The notes under the pieces: model-generated
Seen by the model: the letters and a program-made list of their open reading frames with translations, nothing else
What the model was told of the DNA's origin: nothing
The model's database searches: none
Program-made: the position numbers and the translations under genes
Source of the DNA: Mycobacteriales bacterium
Lineage (GTDB): Bacteria; Actinomycetota; Actinomycetes; DATLTS01
Reading direction: 5' to 3'
Length of the DNA: 64,000 bases
Assembly (NCBI GenBank): GCA_035533475.1
Contig: DATLTS010000048.1
Span: forward strand, 116,308 to 180,307
Part shown: positions 45,174-53,499 of the stretch, piece by piece
Layout: the number at the start of each line of letters is the position of its first letter
Numbering within the stretch: position 1 is the first letter of the stretch

Positions 45174-45614
45174 TCAGCTCTCGTCGGCGTAGCCGGGGTC
45201 GACCGTGTCCGGGTCGACGCCAAGGAACCGGGCTACCGCTTCGACGACCACCTCGTGCGCGAGGTCGGCGAGGTCGGCGAGGTCCGCGGCCCGAAGCTCG
45301 AGCGGCCGCCGGTAGACCACGATCTGCGGCGCCGACCCCGGCCGCCGGATGATCCGGGCCAGCGGCACCCCACCCGAGTCGATGTCGTCATCGCTGATTT
45401 CGTCGCCCGGGACGGGCACGTCCTCGACCACGAATTCGACCTGCGCAAGCTGGCTCGCCCACCGGTCCTCCAGGTGGTGGATCGCGTGCTCCACGACCTC
45501 GTCGAAGGCATCGGCGCGGGTCTGGGCGAGCGGCACCCGCGCGGCGGCGAGCGGCCCGCGGACCCCGCGGCCATGCCGGTCGCGGCGCCGTCCAGGACGT
45601 TCCGAAGGGCTCAT
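45174..45614 (-). CDS. Zincin-like metallopeptidase-family protein (Rv3259-like)
   Basis: About 146 residues. A basic N-terminus precedes the conserved FDEVVEHAIHHLEDRW and a core of IIRRPGSAPQIVVYRRPLE. The last third contains AHEVVVEAVARFLGVDP, where active relatives have HExxH; here the second His is Glu, so catalysis is doubtful. The ATG at 45614 has a TACCCT box six bases upstream on the minus strand and would be leaderless. The neighbour of opposite strand is DUF3499, as in mycobacteria (Rv3259/Rv3258). Confidence 0.82.
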   Translation of the reverse strand: MSPSERPGRRRDRHGRGVRGPLAAARVPLAQTRADAFDEVVEHAIHHLEDRWASQLAQVEFVVEDVPVPGDEISDDDIDSGGVPLARIIRRPGSAPQIVVYRRPLELRAADLADLADLAHEVVVEAVARFLGVDPDTVDPGYADES

Positions 45615-45620
45615 CGGCGC

Positions 45621-45626
45621 AGGGTA
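45621..45626 (-). promoter_or_regulatory. Leaderless -10 box (TACCCT) for the metallopeptidase-like gene
   Basis: Minus-strand TACCCT, six bases, then ATG at 45614. Confidence 0.5.
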
Positions 45627-45696
45627 CGACGCCCCCGGGAATCCGGCTCCCCGACGACACGGGGCCACGGTGGTGGCCGTGGCGCCTCCGGGTGGC

Positions 45697-45702
45697 TACG
45701 GT
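45697..45702 (+). promoter_or_regulatory. Leaderless -10 box (TACGGT) for the DUF3499 gene
   Basis: TACGGT, eight bases, then GTG at 45711. Confidence 0.4.
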
Positions 45703-45710
45703 TGCCGCTC

Positions 45711-46064
45711 GTGAGCCCTCTGCGTCGCTGCTCGCGGACCGCCTGTGGCCGGGCTGCCACGGCCACGCTCACCTACGTCTACGCCGACTCCACCGCCGTC
45801 GTCGGGCCGCTGGCGGCCTACGCCGAGCCGCACTGCTACGACCTCTGCGACGAGCACGCTTCGCGGCTAACCGCCCCGCGAGGTTGGGAGGTCGTCCGGC
45901 TCCCCCTCGCCGACGGGCTGCCTGTGCCGACCAGCGACGATCTGGAGGCACTAGCGATCGCGGTTCGGGAGGCCGCTCGACCGACGCCTGCGGCGTCTCC
46001 CGAACCCCTCGGCGGCGAGGTCGGGCGCAGGGGTCACCTCCGGGTGCTGCGCCCGCCGTCCTGA
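45711..46064 (+). CDS. DUF3499 family protein (Rv3258-like)
   Basis: 117 residues. The Cys pair near the N-terminus (RRCSRTACGR) and HCYDLCDEH around residue 45 look like a four-ligand zinc site. The middle has TATLTYVYADSTAVVGPL, typical of this actinobacterial family of unknown function. Start GTG at 45711 follows a TACGGT box. In mycobacteria the same gene lies beside phosphomannomutase. The C-terminal 30 residues are poorly ordered. Confidence 0.85.
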   Translation: MSPLRRCSRTACGRAATATLTYVYADSTAVVGPLAAYAEPHCYDLCDEHASRLTAPRGWEVVRLPLADGLPVPTSDDLEALAIAVREAARPTPAASPEPLGGEVGRRGHLRVLRPPS

Positions 46065-46159
46065 ATGGGCGATTTGCACCGACACGCCCGATTCTCAAGC
46101 TGCTCACCCGTTTGGCCGAACTGTGGATGACAGCACCCCGTCGCTCACCGGGAGAACAG

Positions 46160-46381
46160 ATGTCCACATCAGCCACTTCGCTCACCCGTAAGGGTGCCCG
46201 CACGGGCGCGACCTGCGCCTCCTGCGCCAGCAGCCGGCTAACCGAACTGGCGATGACGTTGACCGACGGTAGCCCCGTGCGGTTCGTCTCCTGCCACAAC
46301 TGTGAGCACCGGACCTGGTCCCAGGACGGCGATCCGATGGGATTCGACGCGGTCCTGACGAAGACCCGTAAGAACCGATAG
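46160..46381 (+). CDS. Small zinc-ribbon-like protein
   Basis: 73 residues. CASCASS at about residue 20 and CHNCEHRTW at about residue 47 give two CxxC knuckles about 26 residues apart. The ATG at 46160 is set by GGAGA five bases upstream; an earlier ATG at 46127 lacks it. Such small proteins often sit before phosphomannomutase in actinobacteria. The function is unknown. Confidence 0.8.
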   Translation: MSTSATSLTRKGARTGATCASCASSRLTELAMTLTDGSPVRFVSCHNCEHRTWSQDGDPMGFDAVLTKTRKNR

Positions 46382-46407
46382 CTGGCAGGCCGCCCCTGAC
46401 GGGCCAC

Positions 46408-46413
46408 TAGGCT
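46408..46413 (+). promoter_or_regulatory. Leaderless -10 box (TAGGCT) for manB
   Basis: TAGGCT, seven bases, then GTG at 46421. Confidence 0.5.
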
Positions 46414-46420
46414 CGGACGG

Positions 46421-47767
46421 GTGCGCGACCTGTCCGGCATCGTCAAGGCATACGACATCCGTGGCGTAGTGCCCGACGAACTCGACGAGGACGTAGCCAG
46501 GTCGGTCGGCGCCGCCTTCGCCGCCTTCACGGGTGCCCCCCGGCTGATCACAGCCCACGACATGCGGCCATCCTCGGCCCCGCTCGCGGCGGCGTTCGCC
46601 GCGGGTGCGACCGCTCAGGGCGCCGACGTTGTCGCCGCCGGGCTCGCCTCGACCGATCTTCTCTATTTCGCCTCCGGGTATCTTGACGCCCCCGGAGCGA
46701 TGTTCACGGCGAGCCACAACCCGGCCCGCTACAACGGGATCAAGCTCTGCCGGGCCGGCGCAGCGCCGGTCGGGCAAGACAGCGGGCTCGCCGAGATTCG
46801 CCGGATGGCCGAACAGGGGTCGCCGCCGCATGACGGGCCGCGCGGTGGGGTCGAGGAGCAGGACCTGCTCGGCCCGTATGCGGACTACTTGCGGGGGCTT
46901 GTCGATCTGCGTGGGATCCGTCGGCTCGACGTCGCGGTCGACGCCGGAAACGGGATGGCTGGGCTGACCGTGCCGCAAGTCCTCGCCGGCCTCCCGGTGC
47001 ACCTGCGGCCCCTGTACTTCGAGCTGGACGGCAACTTCCCGAACCACGAGGCGAATCCCCTGGATCCGAAGAACCTTGTCGACCTCCAGCACCTGGTCCG
47101 CGAGACCGGAGCGGACGTCGGTCTGGCCTTCGATGGCGACGCCGACCGGTGCTTCGTCGTCGACGAGCGCGGCGAGCCGGTCCCGCCGTCGACGATCACG
47201 GCACTGGTCGCGGCGCGTGAGTTGGAGCGCGAGCCGGGCGCGACCGTCATCTACAACCTCATCACCTCGCGGGCCGTGCCGGAGATCGTCCGGGAGCACG
47301 GTGGTGTCCCGGTGCGGACCCGGGTCGGCCACTCATTCATCAAGGCCGAGATGGCGACCACCGGGGCGATCTTCGGCGGAGAGCATTCGGCGCACTACTA
47401 CTTCCGGAACTTCTGGGGGGCCGACACCGGCATGCTCGCCGCCCTGCACGTGCTTGCCGCGCTCGGCGAGCAGGGCCGGCCGCTCTCGGAACTGCTTGCC
47501 GAATACAGCCGTTATGCCGCTTCGGGCGAGATCAATACCGAGGTTGGCGAGCCGGCCGCAACGGTGGCCGCGCTCGAGCGTTCCTTCGGATCGCGTCCCG
47601 GGGTCACCCTCGACCGGCTCGACGGATTGACAGTGACCGCCGCCACCTGGTGGTTCAATGTCCGCCCCTCGAACACTGAGCCGCTGCTGCGCCTCAACGT
47701 CGAGGCCGACGATGAGGCGACGATGATGCGCGTGCGCGACGAGGTGCTCGCGCTGATCCGCACGTGA
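46421..47767 (+). CDS. manB: Phosphomannomutase/phosphoglucomutase
   Basis: 448 residues of the alpha-D-phosphohexomutase family. KAYDIRG opens the protein, FTASHNPARYNG contains the phosphoserine (Ser98), FDGDADRCF is the magnesium loop, EHSAHYYF the sugar-binding loop and RPSNTEPLLRLN the phosphate loop. It makes mannose 1-phosphate for GDP-mannose (with manC at 33272), or glucose 1-phosphate. The GTG start follows a TAGGCT box at leaderless spacing. Downstream genes for Trm112 and a sugar-phosphate isomerase follow closely. Confidence 0.94.
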   Translation: MRDLSGIVKAYDIRGVVPDELDEDVARSVGAAFAAFTGAPRLITAHDMRPSSAPLAAAFAAGATAQGADVVAAGLASTDLLYFASGYLDAPGAMFTASHNPARYNGIKLCRAGAAPVGQDSGLAEIRRMAEQGSPPHDGPRGGVEEQDLLGPYADYLRGLVDLRGIRRLDVAVDAGNGMAGLTVPQVLAGLPVHLRPLYFELDGNFPNHEANPLDPKNLVDLQHLVRETGADVGLAFDGDADRCFVVDERGEPVPPSTITALVAARELEREPGATVIYNLITSRAVPEIVREHGGVPVRTRVGHSFIKAEMATTGAIFGGEHSAHYYFRNFWGADTGMLAALHVLAALGEQGRPLSELLAEYSRYAASGEINTEVGEPAATVAALERSFGSRPGVTLDRLDGLTVTAATWWFNVRPSNTEPLLRLNVEADDEATMMRVRDEVLALIRT

Positions 47768-47789
47768 CCGGCCCGGAAGGACGCCCGCG

Positions 47790-47969
47790 ATGAACCTCGA
47801 CCCCAGCCTGCTGGAGATCCTGGCCTGCCCGGACTGCCATGCGCCGCTTCGGGTGGACGACGATGCCAGCGAGCTGGTGTGCACCGGTTGTGGTCTCGCC
47901 TACCCGGTCCGCGACGACATCCCGGTCCTCCTCGTCGACGAGGCACGTCGCCCCGATCCGCCCCGGTGA
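47790..47969 (+). CDS. Trm112-like zinc protein (UPF0434)
   Basis: Only 59 residues. Cys13, Cys16, Cys31 and Cys34 form a zinc knuckle, followed by YPVRDDIPVLL, the family's hallmark. Trm112 proteins act as partners of methyltransferases in eukaryotes and archaea; the role in bacteria is unclear. The ATG has GGAAGGA eight bases upstream. Its stop overlaps the next start (GTGA). Confidence 0.88.
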   Translation: MNLDPSLLEILACPDCHAPLRVDDDASELVCTGCGLAYPVRDDIPVLLVDEARRPDPPR

Positions 47970-49111
47970 CCCCCTCGCTCGGTACGGTCGACGAGCGCCG
48001 GTTGGACGATCCAACCGCGCTCCAGGCGGCCGATCCCGGCCGGATGCTGCTTGCCGTGGCCAGCTCCGCCGCGCAGATCCGCGAGGCGCAGTCTCGGGTG
48101 GCCGACTCCGAGTTGGGCCGGCTGGCCGCCGACCCCAGGCCGCGGGCTGTCGTCGTCGTCGGCATGGGGGGCTCAGCCATCGCCGGGGACGTGCTCAGCG
48201 CCGTCGTCGGACTGGGAAGTCCGCTGCCGATCATCGTCCATCGAGGCTTCGGCCTGCCGGCCTGGGTGGGGCCGGTCGATGTGGTGGCCGCCGTGTCCTG
48301 CTCGGGGCGCACCGAGGAGACGCTTTCGGCGGCCGAGGAGGCGTTGCGCCGGGGGGCCCAGCTGGTCGGGGTCGGAGCGCCGGACTCGCCGCTGGCCGCC
48401 CTGGTCGCGGCCGCGCGGGGGCCTTACGTCGGCATCGACGTCGCGGGACGGATGCCGCGCGCATCACTTTGGGCGCTGTCGGTGCCGTTGCTGCTGATCG
48501 CCACCCACCTCGGTCTGGTCGCATTGCCTGCGGCGGCTTTCGAAGCTGCGGCCGAACGGCTCGAGTTGATCGCCCAGCGTTGCCGCCCCGACAGCGACAG
48601 CTTCCTCAACCCGGGCAAGGCGCTAGCCCTCGATCTGGCTGGTTCGCTGCCGATCGTCTGGGGGACGTCTCCGCTGGGCGGGGTGGCGGCCCAGCGGTTG
48701 GCGGCGCAGCTCGCCGAGAACGCGAAGTACCCCGCATTGGCGGGTGTGCTCCCCGAAGCCGGGCACAACCAGGTGGTCACGTTCGACGGTCCCTACGCCG
48801 CCGGGGATTCTGCGGACTTCTTCCGTGATCGCGCCGAGGACGACGAGCGGTTGCGGCTGCGGCTCGTGCTGCTCCGCGACCTGGAGGAGCATCCGCGAGT
48901 TGCTGGACGGGCGGACGCTGTACGCGACCTGGCCCAAGCGCGGGGTATCCCGGTGAGCGCGATCGCTGCCGAGGGAGCCGGCCCGTTGGAGCGGCTCGCA
49001 TCTTTGATCGCGGTCGTGGACTTCGCCTCGGTTTATCTGGCCCTGCTGCTCGGTATCGATCCCAGCCCGGTCGGCCCGATCGACGAGCTCAAGGCCCGGC
49101 TCAGCGGCTGA
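47966..49111 (+). CDS. SIS-domain sugar-phosphate isomerase (phosphoglucose/phosphomannose type)
   Basis: About 381 residues. Two SIS modules are present: VVVVGMGGSAIAGD (about 58-71), VSCSGRTEETL, and later IVWGTSPLGGVAAQR. KYPALAGVLPEAGHNQVVTF resembles the catalytic Glu-His region of bifunctional phosphoglucose/phosphomannose isomerase. It would interconvert fructose 6-phosphate with mannose 6-phosphate or glucose 6-phosphate, feeding manB. It starts with GTG in a GTGA overlap with the Trm112 gene. The product could also be an amino-sugar isomerase. Confidence 0.83.
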   Translation: MTPSLGTVDERRLDDPTALQAADPGRMLLAVASSAAQIREAQSRVADSELGRLAADPRPRAVVVVGMGGSAIAGDVLSAVVGLGSPLPIIVHRGFGLPAWVGPVDVVAAVSCSGRTEETLSAAEEALRRGAQLVGVGAPDSPLAALVAAARGPYVGIDVAGRMPRASLWALSVPLLLIATHLGLVALPAAAFEAAAERLELIAQRCRPDSDSFLNPGKALALDLAGSLPIVWGTSPLGGVAAQRLAAQLAENAKYPALAGVLPEAGHNQVVTFDGPYAAGDSADFFRDRAEDDERLRLRLVLLRDLEEHPRVAGRADAVRDLAQARGIPVSAIAAEGAGPLERLASLIAVVDFASVYLALLLGIDPSPVGPIDELKARLSG

Positions 49112-49463
49112 CCGACTCCTCACCGGAGAGCAGTCGACGCGCCTTTGCCGCGTCGAAGTCGAGGGCGGCGATCGGAGCCGGAGCGAGTCGATGCGCGAGC
49201 CCTCCGAGCCTGCGGACCGCAGCCTCGACATCGGAGTCCGCCAGCACCCGAAGGGCGAACGAGAGCGCCTTCGGGGTGACGTCGAAGCGAGCTTCGAGCT
49301 GCCCGGCCAGGGCCGCGGCGGCCAGTTCCTGGTCGCCGTAGACCCGGCGGCCGCCACCGCGGCGTGGCGCCGGGAGCAGCCCGAGTGACTCCCGGTAGCG
49401 CAGCATGCGGGCGGTGCTGCCCAGCACCCGGGCCGCCTGTGTGATCGTCACGGACTCGAGCAT
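49101..49463 (-). CDS. MerR-family transcription regulator
   Basis: 120 residues. [26 protein letters not shown] is the MerR winged helix, with RRVYGDQEL completing the wing. The C-terminal half is a short helical part without cysteine pairs, so a metal sensor is unlikely. It is divergent from ahcY and sits next to a regular set of TTGACA-like half-sites (49470-49501), so it probably represses or activates both. Its end overlaps the SIS isomerase by 11 bases. Confidence 0.86.
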   Translation of the reverse strand: MLESVTITQAARVLGSTARMLRYRESLGLLPAPRRGGGRRVYGDQELAAAALAGQLEARFDVTPKALSFALRVLADSDVEAAVRRLGGLAHRLAPAPIAALDFDAAKARRLLSGEESVSR

Positions 49464-49469
49464 GGCCCA

Positions 49470-49501
49470 TCTTAACAATTCTGTGTCAAGAGAATTTGAC
49501 A
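49470..49501. promoter_or_regulatory. Three-half-site operator between merR-like and ahcY genes
   Basis: TTAACA (49472), TGTCAA (49484) and TTGACA (49496) are spaced exactly 12 bases apart. The first and second form TCTTAACA-N6-TGTCAAGA (one mismatch); the second and third form TGTCAA-N6-TTGACA (perfect). A TAAGAT box on the minus strand at 49474-49469 lies five bases from the regulator's ATG, so binding would block it. The arrangement resembles MerR/HspR operators, with several dyads sharing a half-site. Confidence 0.6.
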
Positions 49502-49563
49502 GGCCGCCGGCCGGCCCGGGAACCTGGCTCCTGCCCGCACTCGAGACCGAGGAGCCCGCCGGA

Positions 49564-50835
49564 ATGACCGACCTGCCCAAGCACGACATCGCCGACCCCG
49601 CCCTAGCCGACAAGGGCCGGTTGCGGATCGAATGGGCCGAGCGGTCCATGCCGGTACTTCGCCAGATCAGCGAGCGGTTCGCCGCGAGCCGGCCGTTCGA
49701 CGGCATTCGGGTCGCCGCCTGCATGCACGTGACGACGGAGACCGCGAATCTCGTTCGCGCGCTGCAGGCCGGCGGCGCGGAGGTGCATCTGTCGGCATCG
49801 AACCCGCTGTCCACCCAGGACGACACCGCTGCCGCCCTCGTCGAGCACTACGGGGTGTCGGTCTTCGCGCGCAACGCGGTCGACCGGGACGGCTATTACG
49901 CCCACATCAACGCGGCGCTCGACTGCCAGCCGCATGTCGTCATGGATGACGGCTGTGACCTCGTCAACACCCTGCACACGAGCCGGCGGGAGCTCCTCGA
50001 CGGCATTCTCGGTGGTTGTGAGGAAACCACCACCGGGGTCATCCGGCTCCGCCAGATGGCGAAGGACGACGCGCTTCGCTTCCCGATGGTCGCGGTCAAC
50101 GACACCGACACCAAGCACATGTTCGACAACCGTTACGGGACCGGGCAGTCCACCCTCGACGCGGTGTTCCGGGCGACGAACACGCTGCTCGCCGGCAAGA
50201 ACGTCGTGGTGGCGGGCTACGGATACTGCGGCAAAGGCGTCGCCTCGCGTGCCAAGGGCATGGGATCGCACGTCATCGTCACCGAGATCGACCCGACCAA
50301 GGCGCTCGACGCGACGATGGAGGGATTCCAGGTCCTGCCGATGGCTGAGGCGGCCAGGGTCGGCGACGTCTTCCTCACCGTCACCGGCAACCGGGATGTG
50401 CTCCGCGCTGAGCATTTCGCGGTCATGAAGGATGGGGCGATCCTCGCCAACTCCGGGCACTTCGACATCGAGATCGACGTCCGGGCGCTGGAGGCGGCGT
50501 GTGTGGAGCGCCGGGACAAGATCCGTCACCAGACCGACGAGTACGTGATGGCCGACGGCAGGCGGCTCCTGCTGCTGGCTGAGGGCCGATTGGTCAACCT
50601 GGGCGCGGCCGAAGGTCACCCGGCGGCGGTCATGGACATGTCCTTTGCCGACCAGGCACTCACGGCGGAATGGCTCATCGAGCACGCGAAGGAGCTAAGC
50701 CCAGGGGTCTACGAGGTTCCTGAGCGCATCGACAAGGAGGTCGCCCGGCTCAAGCTTGCCGCGATGGGCGTCACCCTGGACGTGCTCACCCCCGAGCAGG
50801 AGGCCTATCTCAACTCGTGGGAGCAGGGCTCCTGA
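49564..50835 (+). CDS. ahcY: S-adenosylhomocysteine hydrolase, short archaeal/Thermotoga-like type
   Basis: 423 residues. It splits S-adenosylhomocysteine into adenosine and homocysteine. MDDGCDL (catalytic region), [21 protein letters not shown] (NAD loop) and [10 protein letters not shown] are all present. It lacks the inserted segment and the C-terminal Lys/Tyr tail of the 480-500-residue enzymes usual in actinobacteria, ending instead in YLNSWEQGS as in archaeal and Thermotoga forms. ATG 49564 has GAGGAG nine bases upstream. It is in the same region as mtnA. Confidence 0.93.
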   Translation: MTDLPKHDIADPALADKGRLRIEWAERSMPVLRQISERFAASRPFDGIRVAACMHVTTETANLVRALQAGGAEVHLSASNPLSTQDDTAAALVEHYGVSVFARNAVDRDGYYAHINAALDCQPHVVMDDGCDLVNTLHTSRRELLDGILGGCEETTTGVIRLRQMAKDDALRFPMVAVNDTDTKHMFDNRYGTGQSTLDAVFRATNTLLAGKNVVVAGYGYCGKGVASRAKGMGSHVIVTEIDPTKALDATMEGFQVLPMAEAARVGDVFLTVTGNRDVLRAEHFAVMKDGAILANSGHFDIEIDVRALEAACVERRDKIRHQTDEYVMADGRRLLLLAEGRLVNLGAAEGHPAAVMDMSFADQALTAEWLIEHAKELSPGVYEVPERIDKEVARLKLAAMGVTLDVLTPEQEAYLNSWEQGS

Positions 50836-51682
50836 CCGTCGGGTCGGTGGACGTGCCCGGCAACCGGGCGGCGAGGTTCTCCAGGCGGATTCGTTGGTCC
50901 ACGTAGAGCACCGCCTGCACGGCCATGGGAAACGGCGCGGTGACCGTGGCGAGCACCACGTCCAGGACCAACGGGATCTGCTGGACCAGCGGTGCCGGTC
51001 TGATCGTCGAGGGCAGCCAGTTGCCGAGCAGTGCCAGTTCGATCGGTAGCCGTACCGCGTAGGTTGCCAGCGCCGCGAGGCCGGTCGCCAGCGTCCGGAT
51101 CGTCCACACCCTGGCCAGGGCGGATCGGGTGAGTCGCCAGCTGCGCCCCAGTGATCCGAAGACGCCGCCGCGCTCCAAGACCAGCGCGGGGACGGCGAGC
51201 GCCCAACCCCCGGACAGAATCGGCCAGCCGAGCACCGGGACGAGCACGGTGACTGCCCGGGCCGTCAGGCCTAGGCCGGCGAGGCGCGGCAAGTCCGGGA
51301 GTATCCGGGACCACGCCGCGCGCGGTGTCGTTCGACCGCCGACCACCGCGTCGGCCACGATCGCGGTAACCGCCGCCATCAGCCAGGTGGTAAGCACGGT
51401 CTGCACGATGAAACCCAGCCCGGCGTAGCCCAGCAACCGCTCCCACAGCGATAGCGGGTTCGCGAGGGTGGGCGAAGCCGGGGCCTGCAGCACGGTCACG
51501 ATCAGCCGATCCGTGCCTACACCCAGGACCGCGACGATGGCGGAAAGGGCGTAGACGGACCGTGGCTGCTCGCGCAGCACGGCGAGTCCGGCGGCGAGAA
51601 TCTCGCCGCCGGTGAGCGGGCGCAGGGGGATGATCCCCCGCCGATCCGGGTCCCGTGGTGGGCCCCACCGGTCCGATTCCAT
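50810..51682 (-). CDS. Polytopic membrane protein
   Basis: About 290 residues with five or six long hydrophobic helices. [21 protein letters not shown] at the N-terminus and [18 protein letters not shown] in the middle match a family of actinobacterial membrane proteins related to the glycerophosphodiester phosphodiesterase membrane domain, of unknown function. The last 26 bases overlap the convergent end of ahcY. The ATG at 51682 is my choice; further starts lie at 51691 (GTG) and 51697 (ATG). Confidence 0.77.
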   Translation of the reverse strand: MESDRWGPPRDPDRRGIIPLRPLTGGEILAAGLAVLREQPRSVYALSAIVAVLGVGTDRLIVTVLQAPASPTLANPLSLWERLLGYAGLGFIVQTVLTTWLMAAVTAIVADAVVGGRTTPRAAWSRILPDLPRLAGLGLTARAVTVLVPVLGWPILSGGWALAVPALVLERGGVFGSLGRSWRLTRSALARVWTIRTLATGLAALATYAVRLPIELALLGNWLPSTIRPAPLVQQIPLVLDVVLATVTAPFPMAVQAVLYVDQRIRLENLAARLPGTSTDPTVRSPAPTS

Positions 51683-51746
51683 CCGCGTCACCCCCATCGC
51701 GCCCCATGCTGGCGGCCTGGCGGGCACCCCGGAGCAGACTGTCCAC

Positions 51747-52772
51747 ATGTCCCTGCCGCGACGACCCGTTCGGTGGCAGGCCGATCCGCCGGCGGTCGTG
51801 CTCCTCGACCAGAGCCGGCTCCCGGGGGAGGAGGTCGAGGTCGTTTGCACCGACGTCGACCAGCTCGTCGAGGCGATCCGGCGACTTGCGGTACGCGGGG
51901 CGCCGCTGCTCGGTGTCGTCGGCGCCTACGGCGTCGCGCTGGCGGCGCTCACCGGCGGCGACGTGACGGCCGCGGCCGGCTGCCTCGCGGGCGCTCGTCC
52001 CACAGCGATAAACCTGCCTCGAGCAGTGGCGGTCGTCGCCGAGGCGCACCGACGATCCGATCGCGACCCAGGGGCAGCACTACTCGCGGCCGTCGAGGTC
52101 GAGGCGGCCGAGGTCGCCGACGCGGAGCGGCTCGTGGCGGCCGGCGTTCCGCTCGTGCCCGCCGGCGCGCGGATCCTCACCCATTGCAACACCGGCGAAC
52201 TGGTTAGCGCTGGACCGGGCACGGCATTTGGAATTGTCGCGGCGGCGCACCGCCGCGACGGGGTGGAAATGTTGTGGATCGACGAGACCCGCCCGTTGCT
52301 GCAGGGATCGCGGCTCACGGCGTACGAGGCCGGCCGAGCCGGGATTCCCCACTCCGTCCTTCCAGATGCGGCGGCCGGCAGCCTGTTCAGCCGTGGCCTG
52401 GTCGACCTTGTCCTGGTCGGTGCGGACCGGATCGCCGCCGATGGCAGCATCGCGAACAAGATCGGTACCTATCCGTTGGCCGTCCTTGCCCACCGGCACG
52501 GCGTGCCATTTCTCGTCGCGGCGCCGACCAGCACGGTCGATCTCCAGACCGCCTGCGGCGCGGACATCCCGGTCGAGGAGCGCCCGGGCAGCGAAGTTCT
52601 TACGCTCGGTGGCTGTCGGATCGCCCCGCTCGATTGCCCGGCCTACAACCCCGCTTTCGACGTGACGCCTCCGGAGCTTGTCACCGCGTTGGTGACCGAA
52701 CGCGGCGTCCTCGCCCCGCTGGACGCGGCTGGGCTCGCTGAACACTGCCGGCCGGCCGAGGCTCGGCCCTGA
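51747..52772 (+). CDS. mtnA: Methylthioribose-1-phosphate isomerase
   Basis: 341 residues of the eIF2B-like family. RGAPLLGVVGAYG binds the phosphate, THCNTGEL holds catalytic Cys147, ETRPLLQGSR is the family motif and GADRIAADGSIANKIGTY carries catalytic Asp217. It converts methylthioribose 1-phosphate to methylthioribulose 1-phosphate in methionine salvage. It is divergent from the membrane protein and near ahcY, which links salvage to the SAM cycle. Other mtn genes are not in the window. A ribose-1,5-bisphosphate isomerase role is less likely. Confidence 0.91.
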   Translation: MSLPRRPVRWQADPPAVVLLDQSRLPGEEVEVVCTDVDQLVEAIRRLAVRGAPLLGVVGAYGVALAALTGGDVTAAAGCLAGARPTAINLPRAVAVVAEAHRRSDRDPGAALLAAVEVEAAEVADAERLVAAGVPLVPAGARILTHCNTGELVSAGPGTAFGIVAAAHRRDGVEMLWIDETRPLLQGSRLTAYEAGRAGIPHSVLPDAAAGSLFSRGLVDLVLVGADRIAADGSIANKIGTYPLAVLAHRHGVPFLVAAPTSTVDLQTACGADIPVEERPGSEVLTLGGCRIAPLDCPAYNPAFDVTPPELVTALVTERGVLAPLDAAGLAEHCRPAEARP

Positions 52773-52821
52773 CTTCCTGTTGTGCGCGCCCGCGTCCGCG
52801 TCCGGATGCGACGATGAGCCC

Positions 52822-53499
52822 GTGAAGATCCGGACGCTCGTTGTCGATGACGACCACGCGCTCGCCGAAATGCTCGGCATCGTTCTGCGTGGCGAGGGCT
52901 ACGAGACGGCGTTCGTCGCGCACGGTGACCATGCCCTGCAGGCGTTCCGCGATTTCAAGCCGGACCTCGTCCTGCTCGACGTCATGCTGCCGGGCACCGA
53001 CGGGGTCGAGGTCTGCCGGCAGATCCGCGCCGAAGCATCCACGCCGATCATCATGCTGACCGCCCGTGGCGACACGGTCGACGTTGTGCTCGGCCTGGAG
53101 TCGGGCGCCGACGACTACATCGTAAAGCCGTTCAAGCCGAAGGAACTGGTCGCGCGGGTCCGAACCCGGCTGCGCCCTCGGGCCGATCCGGCGCCGGAAT
53201 TTCTCACCATCGGGGACGTCACGATCGACGTGGCTGGGCATGTGGTTAGCCGGGACGGGCAACCACTTCCGCTAACCCCGCTCGAGTTCGATCTGGTGAC
53301 CGCGCTGGCCCGCAAGCCGCGGCAGGTCTTCACCCGTGAGGCTTTGCTCGAGCAGGTCTGGGGATATCGGCACGTCGCGGACACCCGGCTGGTCAACGTC
53401 CACGTCCAGCGGTTGCGCTCGAAGATCGAGCGTGATCCCGAGCATCCGGAAACCGTTGTCACCGTACGGGGAGTCGGCTACAAGGCCGGGCCCCCGTGA
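52822..53499 (+). CDS. mtrA: Response regulator MtrA
   Basis: 225 residues. The receiver domain has Asp53 as phosphoacceptor (LLDVMLPG), the acidic pocket VVDDDHA and Lys102. The C-terminal winged helix is OmpR type, with LTPLEFDLV and VWGYRHVADTRLVNVHVQRLR. MtrA controls cell division, oriC and wall genes in actinobacteria. The GTG at 52822 begins at the first strand. It overlaps mtrB (GTGA), and lpqB follows. Confidence 0.96.
   Translation: MKIRTLVVDDDHALAEMLGIVLRGEGYETAFVAHGDHALQAFRDFKPDLVLLDVMLPGTDGVEVCRQIRAEASTPIIMLTARGDTVDVVLGLESGADDYIVKPFKPKELVARVRTRLRPRADPAPEFLTIGDVTIDVAGHVVSRDGQPLPLTPLEFDLVTALARKPRQVFTREALLEQVWGYRHVADTRLVNVHVQRLRSKIERDPEHPETVVTVRGVGYKAGPP

Noticed and set aside
46061-46098. 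A further copy of the CGAGTGGGCGGTT repeat (TGAATGGGCGATTTG)
   Set aside because: It matches only about 12 of 16 bases and lacks a good right arm. It could be a decayed copy but is not strong enough to list.
49547-49563. CCGAGGAGC as part of an S-adenosylhomocysteine riboswitch upstream of ahcY
   Set aside because: It resembles a piece of the known SAH aptamer, but it ends just before the ATG, leaving no room for the rest of the fold. It is better read as the ribosome site GAGGAG.
52814-52825. Three-codon ORF ATGAGCCCGTGA overlapping the mtrA GTG
   Set aside because: No -10 box or ribosome site is placed for it, and such short frames are expected by chance in GC-rich DNA.
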